This document shows, piece by piece, positions 28,401 to 33,709 of a stretch of DNA of 64,000 bases. The stretch's first letter is position 1. The number at the start of each line of letters is the position of its first letter. A program made the translations under genes and the position numbers. Below the pieces are notes generated by a model. It was not told the origin of the DNA. It did not search any database and was given only the letters and a program-made list of their open reading frames with translations. Source of the DNA: Congeria kusceri (Eukaryota > Mollusca > Bivalvia > Myida > Dreissenidae); the NCBI GenBank assembly GCA_027627225.1, contig JAPFQT010000402.1:62001-126000 (forward strand), written 5' to 3'.

Positions 28401-30147
28401 CTTGACCTTTTGACCGAGAACCATGGGAGTTGTACACGACACATCGCCTGGTCATGGGAAATAATAATCTGAAGTAATATTAAAATCCTTCCAGACGTTT
28501 AGAAGTTATAGTGGAGAAACAGAAATCCTTGACCTTTGACCTTGAATTGTGACTTTGACCTTTGACAGACGAGCATGGGAGCTGTATGCGACACATTGTC
28601 TGGTCATAGAGAATAATAATCTGAAGTAACATTTAAATCCCTCCAGACATTTAGAAGCTATCAAGTGGAAACAAAAATTCATGACCTTTAACGTTGAATT
28701 GTGACCTTGAACTTTGATCGACGATCATGGGAGTTGTACGCGACACATTGTCTAGTCATTGTAATAATAATCTGAAGTTATATTAAAATCCATTCAGGCG
28801 TTAAGAAGTAAATGAGCGGCAAAAAAAATTCATTATCTTTGACCTTAAATTGTGACCTTGACCTTTGACCGACGAGCATGGGAGTTGTATGCGACACATC
28901 GTCTGGTCATGGGGAATAATAATCTGAAGTTATATTAAAATCCATCCAGGCATTTAGAAGTAATGTAGCGGAAACGAAAATTCGTGACCTTTGACCTTGA
29001 ATTGTGACCTTGACCTTTGACCGATGAGCATGGGAGTTGTACGCGACACATCGTCTAGTCATGGGAAATAATGATCTGAAGTTATATTAAAATCCATCCA
29101 GGCATTAAAAAGTTACAGAGCTGAAACGAAGTCTGGACGGACAGACCCACCAACCCACCCTCGGTCAGACGGTGCGACTACTATATGCCTCCTTTGGGGG
29201 CATAAAAATCAGTTTTAGAAAAGTACTTTTCACAGCCCAAAACTGTGAAACTGCCCCTTGAAATCCAATGGAATTGACTAAGCTCTTGTCTAGAAATTGT
29301 AATAACTATCACGTAAGAACATGTGTATTGTCTATAAGACAAAGTTGCCATCGCGTTTTACGAGCCACGGAAGAACAAACACATATAAGTAATCATTATA
29401 ATCTGTGAACAACCATTAATCATCTATTGCTAGAGGCACTTCAACTAGCTTTGGAGTTTAAGCATATCGCTTATACATGTACAAATAACCCTATCGATGC
29501 TCAGTGACGTTGAGATCCGATCAATTTGATTGAATAACGCGGATCGGTGTGAGATCATGTTTTCACGTAAATGCTTCAAAAATACGGCAGTTAACCACCC
29601 TTTACGGAAATTTTATTTTCAATTTTGAAAGAATGAATGAAAAATACAGTAAAATACCTGTATTGCATTTTGAACCTGTTCAACATCCCACACGCCTCGT
29701 CTCCTTATATCAGTATCTGCAAATGTCTTTTAAGTTGACGATAGCTGAAAAACCCATAGTGAAGAAGAGAACCTCTCGAACATGTCATGAGCTGCACATT
29801 TTACTTACAAGTTTACCCGTTTGAAACATTAAACAACTCATTAAATATCATGTCCACTAATATATATATACATAACCATTTTACCTATGCTTGAAACATG
29901 AAAAGTATAAAACGTACAAGTGCGTGGAAAAAACAACAACGTCAAGACATGCGGTTTAGTTAAATCGGCCAATTTTAACTGTAAACAATAACCAAACGGT
30001 TAACTATCCTAACAAATACGCAATAAATCTTACAAATTATCTTTAATAAACTCACCTTATATCTACCCCAATATCCGTTTTCAATAAGAAAATCATTTCC
30101 TTGTAGGTATAGCCTCTCTCAAAAAGATTTTTTATAAACTCATCCAT
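2215..30147 (-). CDS. DDE integrase/transposase-like gene, nine exons (gene-level entry)
   Basis: Nine minus-strand exons (30147-30056, 29744-29658, 26977-26892, 26499-26320, 25826-25729, 5412-5273, 4161-4049, 3110-2962, 2417-2215) join through GT-AG introns with matching phase at every junction. They total 1,148 bp, one base short of 383 codons. The product reads as a retroviral-integrase-fold protein: HTH-like N-terminus, DNA-binding arginine-rich segment, then a D-D-E core (HMDGYDK, RMDAGSEN, RIECWW) and an acidic tail. It resembles, from memory, the uncharacterised integrase-core proteins that are abundant in bivalves, amphioxus and fish; no formal name is claimed. The intron between 5412 and 25729 is about 20.3 kb and contains plus-strand genes. 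Exon 2 has an apparent 1-bp loss, so this copy may be a pseudogene or the base may be an assembly error. Two separate partial genes cannot be excluded, but the exon sets are complementary, without overlap. Confidence 0.8.
2962..3110 (-). CDS. Integrase-like gene exon 8
   Basis: The acceptor is GATTTTCAG, the donor G|GTATTA. The 49 codons include ECVRFCFTPIIQHELNMVRQ, EWNDHQIRHQN and VHGKPEILYRHPELY. The E-W-N-x-H-x-I-R motif and the G-x-P-E-x-L-Y segment are typical of the C-terminal part of this family's core. Confidence 0.9.
3404..3646 (-). mobile_element. tRNA-derived SINE with 13-bp target-site duplication
   Basis: The minus strand reads a tRNA-like head (A box TAGCTCAGTTGG, B box GTTCGAACCCC), a central domain and a tail of (AAAC)n. 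It is flanked by the perfect 13-bp duplication CGTTTAGCATGTA at 3391-3403 and 3647-3659. A run of 15 G on the plus strand (3522-3536) lies inside it. The central part resembles conserved SINE domains seen in molluscs; I do not assign a subfamily. It sits in intron 7 of the integrase-like gene. Confidence 0.92.
4049..4161 (-). CDS. Integrase-like gene exon 7, catalytic Glu
   Basis: The acceptor is TTTTCACAG, the donor GTATGT. The 37 codons read RIECWWRRLHEMCIAAWQEI and LGELESRGIFSTANNLH. SNQ|RIExWW is the family's hallmark third catalytic motif. The terminal GT joins the A of the next exon to make Val. Confidence 0.9.
5273..5412 (-). CDS. Integrase-like gene exon 6, second catalytic Asp
   Basis: The acceptor is TACATTAG, the donor CAG|GTTTGA. 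The 46 codons include APRCIRMDAGSENGVVANMQ, with the second Asp in the R-x-D-x-G-x-E-N motif, then FRWFHEDEIAGEKSVVIG and NSPSNQ. It ends exactly on a codon and splices in phase 0 to the exon that starts RIE. Confidence 0.88.
5578..5800. repeat. (TG)n microsatellite beside an AGGAC-rich repeat
   Basis: TG dinucleotides with TGCG interruptions run from 5578 to 5635. They are followed by sequence rich in GAGGAC motifs ('GTGAGGACCTAC', 'GAGGACATTTT', 'GGGTCCTCAC'). A second (TG)n tract at 25.3 kb sits beside the same kind of GTCCTC/GAGGAC sequence. Confidence 0.8.
7016..7300 (+). CDS. Weak open frame, possible exon (94 codons)
   Basis: It opens MDVFWCKIPGLPRKVYWPAR directly after a good acceptor (CTGCTTGTTTCAG). 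I do not recognise the peptide. From about 7227 the DNA belongs to a repeat that recurs at 7405-7500 ('GCTAGTTTCTCAGGA..'), so the second half is probably not coding. A possible donor is at 7211 (TTAG|GTTGAA). It could be an early exon of the plus-strand gene, or chance. Confidence 0.2.
   Translation: MDVFWCKIPGLPRKVYWPARSSNGVVTMQTCFVSPKKLFKHYPSLEHCCKMLFEEKASYSTGPSVRLKIFDMLVSQDWLGVFHSNLRHVFTILQ
7225..7900 (+). repeat. Degenerate tandem interspersed repeat
   Basis: The block GCTAGTTTCTCAGG..CTTG..ATTTCATT..AAACTT..TATTC is present at 7228 and 7407. The stretch from about 7700 ('CCTTGGGATTGCATATGGG..GGGTCAAGGTCACTG') is the same family as the 50.3-50.95 kb tandem array. Confidence 0.6.
9115..9455. 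mobile_element. Small MITE-like foldback element
   Basis: The ends are inverted copies. The left is TTTGTTTCCACTAATCCGAC with ..GCCGACCCTAAACTTTTTTT; the right reverse complement is TTTGTTTCCACTAACATAGC with ..GTCGGCTAAACTTTTTTT. It is about 340 bp with no coding potential. No target-site duplication is certain. Confidence 0.55.
9650..10015. repeat. Interspersed 'ATGCCCCCACGGAGTGGGAGG' type repeat
   Basis: It begins TTATGCCCCCACGGAGTGGG and holds two tandem related halves (TTGTGTTTTCAACTCCTCTT at about 9740 and 9920). This layout is typical of bivalve interspersed repeats. It has no reading frame. Confidence 0.6.
10020..10088 (+). CDS. Candidate upstream exon of the plus-strand BRCT gene
   Basis: A good acceptor (TTTATGTTGCAG) and donor (ATAG|GTACAT) enclose 69 bp, phase 1 at both ends, reading ILKRKKLSTTLEIFYSDLQL. 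It matches the phase class of the exons at 11096 and in the tandem array. It abuts an interspersed repeat and I cannot identify the peptide, so it is tentative. Confidence 0.3.
10188..10953. repeat. Interspersed 'AGCTCACCTGAGCAC' repeat, copy 1
   Basis: It starts TTTTTAGCTCACCTGAGCAC and ends GGTGAGC..CAGGGCCATCATGGCCCTGT. The internal tandem blocks of about 130-140 bp share AAAAAATCTTCTCTGAAACC and GTCCTCT..AAGTTTGTTCAAATCAT. It is a non-coding dispersed repeat. Confidence 0.7.
11096..11131 (+). CDS. Candidate short exon before the tandem exon array
   Basis: The acceptor TTCCTTACCCAG and donor CTAG|GTTTGT enclose 36 bp, phase 1-1, reading QTEGQKQDSYL. It would splice in frame to the repeated exon, which starts GA GAT GAT. 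Short and hydrophilic; supported only by signals and phase. Confidence 0.4.
   Translation: MRLKARSRTVI
11203..11943. repeat. Interspersed 'AGCTCACCTGAGCAC' repeat, copy 2, with nested insertion
   Basis: It starts TTTAGCTCACCTGAGCACGA and ends AGGTGAGCGCTTTAGGGCC. The internal block CTTGTTACCACTCTAGAGGC occurs twice (about 11294 and 11438). A different repeat (TATGCCCCCCTTCGAAGAAG..GCAGTCGCACTGTCCGTCTG) is inserted at about 11698-11865. Confidence 0.7.
12227..12324 (+). pseudogene. Tandem exon copy 1 (frameshifted)
   Basis: It is bounded by TGTGATGCAG and CCAAG|GTACTG but is 98 bp long. One base is missing at CACCCCAAC (other copies CACCCACAAC). If included it would shift the frame into a TAG within the exon (..CCAGAGATAACATAG). 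Confidence 0.7.
12561..12659 (+). CDS. Tandem exon copy 2
   Basis: 99 bp, phase 1-1, bounded by GATGCAG and AAG|GTACTG. It encodes a hydrophilic acidic 33-residue unit, DDGHDAAVEDTQLVHPQL then QDVPRDNIEQSHTQ. Function unknown; a repeat of this kind suggests a flexible linker N-terminal to the BRCT module. Confidence 0.6.
12897..12995 (+). CDS. Tandem exon copy 3
   Basis: Same 99-bp symmetric exon with one coding change (GTGCGC for GTGCCC, giving Arg for Pro). The flanking splice signals are intact. Confidence 0.6.
13233..13330 (+). pseudogene. Tandem exon copy 4 (frameshifted)
   Basis: 98 bp, with the same 1-bp loss as copy 1 (CACCCCAAC). The splice sites are intact, so inclusion would introduce an in-exon stop. 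It also differs from copy 1 at GACTATCAA versus GACAATCAA. Confidence 0.7.
13568..13666 (+). CDS. Tandem exon copy 5
   Basis: Identical to copy 2 over the 99-bp exon, as expected from duplication of a three-unit block. Splice signals are intact. Confidence 0.6.
13904..14002 (+). CDS. Tandem exon copy 6
   Basis: The last 99-bp copy. Its final G joins GT of the exon at 14245 to give Gly, linking the array in frame to the first BRCT exon. Confidence 0.62.
14245..14291 (+). CDS. BRCT gene exon: start of BRCT1
   Basis: The acceptor is ATTTTTTCAG, the donor AAG|GTACAT. It reads GDSRRVFACSGNSNIK across the junction. SG is the first part of the phosphopeptide pocket. Confidence 0.8.
14245..17597 (+). 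CDS. BRCA1/BARD1-like tandem BRCT module (gene-level entry)
   Basis: Six exons (14245-14291, 15145-15238, 15421-15539, 15913-16045, 16803-16883, 17516-17597) join in phase to encode two BRCT repeats in tandem. BRCT1 has VFACSG, TTHVIM and ERSLKYLLGI. Its SG, the Thr in TTHV and the Lys in SLKY correspond to the phosphoserine-pocket residues of BRCA1 and BARD1. After a linker (ENDFEILGD, close to BRCA1 EHDFEVRGD) BRCT2 has GMQISFCGN, LSLGGKV and ISREWLFDCL. Known family role: nuclear DNA-damage response through binding of phosphorylated partners. The order and linker favour BRCA1, while CWIL is BARD1-like. No RING domain is seen in the window. Upstream phase-1 exons, including the tandem array, probably belong to the same gene. 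Confidence 0.85.
14355..14720. repeat. Interspersed 'ATGCCCCCCTTC' repeat in BRCT intron
   Basis: It starts TTTTTATGCCCCCCTTCAAA, then GCAGTCGCACTGTCCGTCTG, then ATTGATGGATTTTGAAATAA and AAGGTCAAGGTCACACTTAG. Related copies are at 11698-11865 and 16322-16585. Confidence 0.75.
15145..15238 (+). CDS. BRCT gene exon: BRCT1 helix and THV motif
   Basis: It encodes KQVAQLVAKLGGEYSTRFEK then STTHVIMETTS. The acceptor is ATTTTAG at 15144; a second possible acceptor at 15150 would drop KQ. The donor is CAG|GTACAT. GG..TTHV is the classic BRCT pattern. Confidence 0.88.
15421..15539 (+). CDS. BRCT gene exon: BRCT1 C-terminal half
   Basis: The acceptor is TTGTTTTTCAG, the donor GAG|GTGAAA. The 39 codons read THRCCERSLKYLLGISHHCW then ILDSQYIQKCLTAGYFLLE. 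SLK aligns with BRCA1 Lys1702, and CWI is the conserved BRCT tryptophan segment. Confidence 0.9.
15913..16045 (+). CDS. BRCT gene exon: inter-BRCT linker and start of BRCT2
   Basis: The acceptor is TATGCTTTCAG, the donor AAAG|GTATTG. It reads NDFEILGDNVFPLGFGASIS, RQNKTSIMSGM and QISFCGNSTDFPK. The exon bridges the two BRCT repeats. Confidence 0.88.
16322..16585. repeat. Interspersed 'ATGCCCC..GCAGTCGCACTG' repeat, shorter copy
   Basis: This is the same family as 14355-14720, lacking the poly-T/GTTGTTG insertion. It shares GACGACGTGTCGCGTGTAAC and GTGGAGTTTTGAGACAAAAG. It is intronic. Confidence 0.75.
16803..16883 (+). CDS. BRCT gene exon: BRCT2 middle
   Basis: The acceptor is ATTTTGTAG, the donor ACAG|GTATAT. 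It reads AAEDIVLSLGGKVRSNSSLI and VSLDET, matching the BRCT2 helix plus GG turn. Confidence 0.85.
17128..17440. repeat. Interspersed 'TATACCCCTGTTACC' repeat
   Basis: It starts GTTATACCCCTGTTACCAGG and GTCTGTCTGTCTGTCCGTAG. It lies in a BRCT-gene intron and generates short overlapping open frames on both strands that are not genes. Confidence 0.6.
17516..17597 (+). CDS. BRCT gene exon: BRCT2 end
   Basis: The acceptor is TTTTTTTATAG, the donor GTGAGT. It reads GPNTISREWLFDCLSQFTLL then NTDLYC, with the conserved W of BRCT2 (REWLFDCL, compare BRCA1 REWVLDSV). It ends with AA (phase 2), so it is not a terminal exon. Confidence 0.87.
17788..18240. repeat. Interspersed 'AGCTCGACTATTGAGTA' repeat before the recombinase exon
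   Basis: It starts TTTTTAGCTCGACTATTGAG and has two tandem related halves of about 150 bp (GTGTTCGGGGTCTTTGTGTG and GTGTTCAGGGTCTTTATGAA). It ends about 40 bp before the acceptor at 18276. Confidence 0.65.
18277..20347 (+). CDS. YR-like gene exon 1: acidic region, fingers, recombinase core
   Basis: The acceptor is TACTTTCTTGCAG, the donor CAG|GTAAAT. The frame is open from the acceptor except for TGA 18992-18994 and TAA 19271-19273. The first Met downstream of the acceptor is at 18296. Finger 1 starts at Cys 18791, finger 2 at Cys 19037. Catalytic-type residues: RRAGE 19844-19858, FRKH Arg 20216, GHD His 20294, YY 20318-20323. The first T completes AA from the BRCT exon at 17597, so the exon can be reached either by its own promoter or by splicing from the BRCT gene. 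Confidence 0.85.
20375..20587 (-). mobile_element. tRNA-derived SINE in the YR gene intron
   Basis: The minus strand has a tRNA-like head (GTGGTGGCAAGTG A-box region, GGTTCGATCCCC B box) and a (CTAAA)n tail at 20375-20395. It has no clear target-site duplication. Confidence 0.75.
20999..21095 (+). CDS. YR-like gene exon 2
   Basis: The acceptor is TGTCATAG, the donor ACG|GTATGG. The 32 codons read VAKVSKLLLEMERGNISVYK and GRSLEDIDFDMD, continuing the segment after the catalytic tyrosine (family pattern K-x-S-K-L-L-x-x-M-E-x-G-N). Confidence 0.85.
21839..22149 (+). CDS. YR-like gene exon 3 (terminal, Myb/SANT-like)
   Basis: The acceptor is TTTGTTGCAG; TAA is at 22147-22149. An acidic linker is followed by KSNKRRPWSAEEKSAVFKQL, LPGKFEIMEAQ and NRPWQQIKYLIKNQ. 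The two tryptophans and the R-P-W-S-x-E-E-K start suggest a Myb/SANT-like DNA-binding tail. Confidence 0.87.
22726..22885 (+). repeat. Dispersed repeat, copy A
   Basis: The stretch GAGCTTAAAAACGAAC..AAGTTGTATTGCCAAA..CAAAGGGTACCACAGCAC recurs at 24094-24280 with moderate divergence. Both copies are AT-rich; function unknown. Confidence 0.6.
23040..23345. repeat. GC-rich cryptic repeat island
   Basis: An abrupt GC-rich block in AT-rich DNA, made of irregular copies of CACGGCGCTC/CACAGCGTTG with many CG dinucleotides. It produces two overlapping arginine-rich open frames that are not convincing genes. Confidence 0.6.
24094..24280 (+). repeat. Dispersed repeat, copy B
   Basis: Partner of 22726-22885 (GAGCTTAAAAACGAACAG, GTATTGCCAAAGAG, AAAGGGTACCACAGCACG). 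The short open frame across it is likely incidental. Confidence 0.55.
24880..25460. repeat. GTCCTC-rich repeat with long (TG)n microsatellite
   Basis: GAAGGTCCTC-type motifs recur through 24950-25320. TG repeats with GCGC interruptions run from 25331 to 25440. Histidine/threonine-rich open frames on the minus strand are microsatellite artefacts. A short (CACACG)n tract lies at 25605-25645. Confidence 0.8.
25729..25826 (-). CDS. Integrase-like gene exon 5
   Basis: The acceptor is ACCTTTTAG, the donor AAG|GTAAAA. The 32 codons read YSRRVLWLKVNRTNNDPKVV then ASYFLEFVTEAK, the strand after the first catalytic Asp. The exon ends with a single G. The only compatible partner seen in the window is the exon at 5412, 20.3 kb downstream, which starts with GA and restores a Gly codon. 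Confidence 0.88.
26320..26499 (-). CDS. Integrase-like gene exon 4, first catalytic Asp
   Basis: The acceptor polypyrimidine tract TTGTTTTGTCTTGCAG lies just before 26499 and the donor is GG|GTGAGT. The 59 codons include LLDPEGVEARRRHRLVRRN and GPNFLLHMDGYDK. The latter is the family's GPNFLWHxDGYDK motif carrying the first Asp of the D-D-E triad. An apparent upstream Met is intronic. Confidence 0.88.
26892..26977 (-). CDS. Integrase-like gene exon 3
   Basis: The acceptor is TTTACATTCAG, the donor AAG|GTTAGT. It encodes 28 codons plus two bases, reading SELCGSGRNLGCRSMTQRLR then SRHGLSVG. The G-x-N-L-G-x-R-x-M pattern matches the conserved segment that precedes the catalytic core in this family. 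Phases 0 and 2 fit both neighbours. Confidence 0.8.
27131..27985. other. Intronic AT-rich stretch without recognised features
   Basis: It lies inside intron 2 of the integrase-like gene. I see no exon, RNA gene or clear repeat. Confidence 0.45.
27988..29212 (-). repeat. Interspersed element built of six ~150-bp tandem units
   Basis: The edges are ATATGCCCCCGAAGCATATG and CTCCTTTGGGGGCATAAAA, the reverse of the usual 'TATGCCCCC' start. Six units from about 28222 each hold TTTGACCTTGAATTGTGACC and ACACATCGTCTGGTCATGGG. Non-coding; it lies in an intron of the integrase-like gene. Confidence 0.8.
29658..29744 (-). CDS. Integrase-like gene exon 2, with 1-bp frameshift
   Basis: The acceptor is TTTTTCAG, the donor CAG|GTATTT. 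The first half reads YRQLKRHLQIL in the frame set by exon 1, then meets TAA. Shifting by one base gives RRRGVWDVEQVQNAIQ, which splices in phase 0 to exon 3. The exon is 87 bp, where 88 would keep the frame, so one base is missing near ATACTGATATAAGG. It is either a real inactivating deletion or an assembly error. Confidence 0.7.
30056..30147 (-). CDS. Integrase-like gene exon 1 (start codon, HTH-like)
   Basis: The ATG is at 30147-30145; 30 codons plus AG follow, and the donor is GTGAGT. The peptide opens MDEFIKNLFERGYTYKEMIF, an amphipathic stretch like the N-terminal helix-turn-helix of this integrase-like family ('R-G-Y-x-Y-x-E-M'). The next exon completes a Ser codon (AG|C). An in-frame upstream extension exists but runs into the minisatellite, so this ATG is preferred. 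Confidence 0.7.
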
Positions 30148-30204
30148 TTTAATAGCTATTCTGTAAGATCTGTTTATTGTAAGCATGCGCATGCACACCG
30201 GAAG

Positions 30205-30575
30205 GCGACAGTACGATAGTGATATTGCGACAGTGCGATACTGATAATGCGACAGTACGATGGTGATAACGCGACAGTACGATGATGATAACGCGACAGT
30301 ACGATGATTATAACGCGATAACACGACAGTACGATGATGATAACGCGACAGTACGATAATGAAAACGCGATAACACGACAGAACGACATTACGATGGTGA
30401 AAATGCGACAGTACGATGGTGATAACACGAAATTATATCGCATTATCATCATCGTACTGTCGTAGTATCGCGTTTTCGTTATCGTAATGTCGCGTTATCA
30501 TCATCGTGTTGTCGCGTTTTCGTTATCGTAGTATCGTGATTTCGCGTTTTCATCATCGTACTATCGAGTATCGCG
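30205..30575. repeat. Palindromic minisatellite (GCGACAGTACGATGATGATAAC)n
   Basis: From 30205 to 30430 the unit GACAGTACGATGATGATAAC repeats irregularly in one direction. From 30436 to 30575 the same motif runs inverted (ATCATCGTACTGTCGCG). The whole tract can fold back on itself. It lies 60-430 bp upstream of the integrase-like gene's ATG. Confidence 0.85.
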
Positions 30576-30621
30576 TTTAAGATAACCCATTCATAGGCGA
30601 TGGCATTAACGGGATTCCGTA

Positions 30622-30715
30622 TTGTCATGTCGAACAAAAAAACAAATAGTAATTTCAGCGCTTTACTACGGATGAGCGCTCAAATTACTAATTGTTTTTG
30701 TGTTCGACATGACAA
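30622..30715. repeat. 41-bp-arm hairpin
   Basis: Arms 30622-30662 and 30675-30715 match at 38 of 41 positions (core GTCATGTCGAAC and GTTCGACATGAC, inner AGCGCT/AGCGCT) with a 12-nt loop. Probably a MITE relic or fold-back element. Confidence 0.85.
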
Positions 30716-32153
30716 GCCTATTGAGAACCGGATTCATCCAGCCATTATATTCAGAGATTCACCCATGCTATAACTTCCGTGATTAAAGGACGCTTAACGC
30801 ACAATCACCATTTTACAGCTGGTTTCGGGAATTTGGAATACATATTTTTCGTAAGTAATTTATTTTGTGGTTTTTGTAGAGCCTCCTTCACTACAAATAA
30901 ATGTCGTTAGTGTACTTTGCTCTGATTCAAGCATTTTGGCAGACCAATCTCGAAAAGACCTTCATCTATGAAGAGATACCCTTATAGTCAGATGTGTTTC
31001 GGCGATCTTGGTTACCGATTTTACAGAAGTTTAGTAAGTTTAACAAATATTAAGGATATTTTTATTATATAAAAGTAGGCTTTAATACGGTTGGATTATT
31101 CACAATATAAATTGTGCACATTATAAGTACCACTAGACTTTGAGTAGCATAGAAGGGACGGTATGCGCCTTTCTTGCGTAAGGGGAAAAGCGGCCATCTG
31201 GATGAGGTCAGCTATTGCTGATTTGGATTTACGGAAAATGTCAAAAATAGTTATTATGTATTTGTTTCTGATATTGACGACGATAAAATATTCATGTTTA
31301 TTGTAATACCTGGGGGTTACGTATAAATGTTAACATAACGTTTTTATATTTACAATTTCAAAATTGAATTAGTATCTTCATTCAAATATCTGGGTGTTCA
31401 TATCTTTAAAAACGGAAATTGGACCCGTACTCAACAAAGAGTAGCGCAACACGCCTCATACTCTCTCCATAACCTGTTCTCGGTCTATAACAATTTTGAG
31501 TTTAGAGTACAACAGAAGGTTGATCGGTTTAGATCGCTTGTGCTCCCAGTGTTGAATTATGTAGAAATTTTGTAGAAAAATCCTAGGTGTGAGACGCTCT
31601 ACTGATCGCGACGCCTTCTATGGAGATCTCGGTCTAACACTCATACTCGTACACAGAAAAATTCTAATTCTTAAATACTGGATCAGACTAGTTACTTAAA
31701 CGAAAAATACGCTGACATTCAAAACATATAAACTAATAAAAAATGGCGCTGATAATGGAAATACCCAAAATGGGAACAACTGGGACTCAGAAATTAAATC
31801 CATCTTTTACGACCACGATTTAGGATACTTATGGGTGATCCAATTTAATATGCTAATTGACTGAAGTACTATAAAACAATGATTATTAGATATTTACGAG
31901 CAGAACAGGTATTCTCATATAAACAACTCTAGTCGTCTACATTCTTATTGTTTATTTAAGCATACATTAGAAACTGAAAAATACCTGTCTGTTATCAAAG
32001 ACTCACGTTTAAGAATTCCATTGGCGTGGTTTAGAAAATCGTCGCATGATTAACAAATAGAACACGGTCGCTACTCCAATACGCCGAGACGAGAAAGGCT
32101 ATGCAATAAATGTAATCAGAGAATGACAGCACATCAGTATCATTTCTTATTAA

Positions 32154-33709
32154 GGTAGAAAGATCCTAATGACTTCAGAAATACTCGCGAAACATCGGTT
32201 AACATCGGCCCATTCGCCACTAACCGTAAATCTAATCGATCTGATCCGAAACAGAAATTATTTTCGCGAAATAAACATTACTTTTAGAATATTGAGTCAT
32301 TTTCAAATAAATGTGTGAAATAAATGCTTATCTGTGTTTAAAGATGAAAGTAACAATGTAGTTTGAAGAAAAACAAGGTACTCTGGCATGGGAAATACCT
32401 TCAAATGACGTCATTGTTGGGAATTTCTGTTTACATTTAATCATGACATTTTCGCGATATGTCTGGTGTATTTCATTACACTAAAGTTAAAATAGTTATA
32501 AACGTCCAAGGAGTATTGGTATTATTGAGCATAATTATTCGTATATAAAAACATATCTGCGTGAAGGAGATACGTGCTCCTTGCTGTGAAATAACATTCA
32601 TTCACACCAAAAACTTGGAAAAATAGACAATCGAGATGGGTGGAGAGCGGGAAGTCGTTCTGTTGGATAATTTAAAATACTGTTCATTGTGTAAACTTGG
32701 ACCTGTTCCACTGAGGAATTTTGACGAAATCTACCGCTGTAAAAAACATATGAAAATTATGTTTCGGCGAAATGATGAGAATGGTCTAAGAGACACCTTT
32801 TTATCCAAAATCAGTGACATTTTACCAATAGTCACAAGCTCCAAGAAGAATCTTGATGAAGTTATCACAAAGATTTGCCAGTTTTTTTAAGCTCTTGTTA
32901 ACCCAATGTAATGAAAATGTCAGTTGAATTTTTTACACACACTTATAAAAAATGTTTATTATTTTTCTGAATTTGGTAACCAAGGACATGTGAACATCAG
33001 CTGGTTACATTCGTATTTAAAATGTTTACACAAAACACTATTCCTTTAACATTAATGCAAAAATAATTTAATATCGATACTGCTATTAGATTATAATTAG
33101 AAGAGAAAAAAAATATTTTAACATAGAAGGAAAATATTTGCTTTTCTACTTGCCTTAGTTTTCATAATTTTCTTTTTTTTTGAATAACATAGGGTTGCTT
33201 TACTCCAAATGTTATACCTTGAGATTTTTGTGGTGAACCTATGCCAATTTATACCCTTTTCCTCTCAGATAAGGTTATATTATATTTTGGTATTACTGAT
33301 TTTGACATACTATGAAGTAAAAGTTTTAAAAAATACTAAAATTGGTGTTAGGCGTATTTTTACTGTAATAAAATCCGTTGTTTTTTACCTTATGCTTAGC
33401 CAAATTTAATGTCATAAGTATTGTTGGTCAACTTTAGTACTTCTGTTTGTTATACTTCATAAGATACATCTTAAACGTATAAATTAAAGCTATTCTGGAA
33501 TAAATAAAATACATTTTGACAATATGTCAGTCATTTTTGTAAGTGTACCCCATCGACATTTGTGGTTGAAGTAGAAAACTGAGGGGTTATAACAAAACGT
33601 GTGGTTAGATTTTGTTTATATTTGACAGTTAAGTCTTATAATAGATTTAATGATCAAGGATAATAAGAAAGTCAAGGTCTGAAAAAAGTCCCATTAGGGG
33701 CTTTCTACC
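32154..33709. mobile_element. TTAA-flanked TIR element inserted in the LINE
   Basis: The terminal inverted repeats are GGTAGAAAGATCCTAATG (left) and, reversed, GGTAGAAAGCCCCTAATGGG (right), flanked on both sides by TTAA (32150-32153, 33710-33713). Removing it rejoins the LINE frame as HFLL-MCPKYSELR. TTAA duplication is typical of piggyBac-superfamily transposons; no full transposase is present. Confidence 0.85.
32636..32890 (+). CDS. 84-aa ORF inside the TTAA element
   Basis: ATG to TAA without introns. It opens MGGEREVVLLDNLKYCSLCK and has a CxxC..CxxH spacing (YCSLCK..YRCKKH), so a small zinc-binding fold is possible. I do not recognise the family. It is wholly within the 32154-33709 element, so it may be a captured fragment or cargo of a non-autonomous transposon. 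Confidence 0.35.
   Translation: MGGEREVVLLDNLKYCSLCKLGPVPLRNFDEIYRCKKHMKIMFRRNDENGLRDTFLSKISDILPIVTSSKKNLDEVITKICQFF

Noticed and set aside
30052..30452. Long hydrophobic open frames rich in SYCRV repeats
   Set aside because: Products of the fold-back minisatellite; only the part from 30147 downward is coding.
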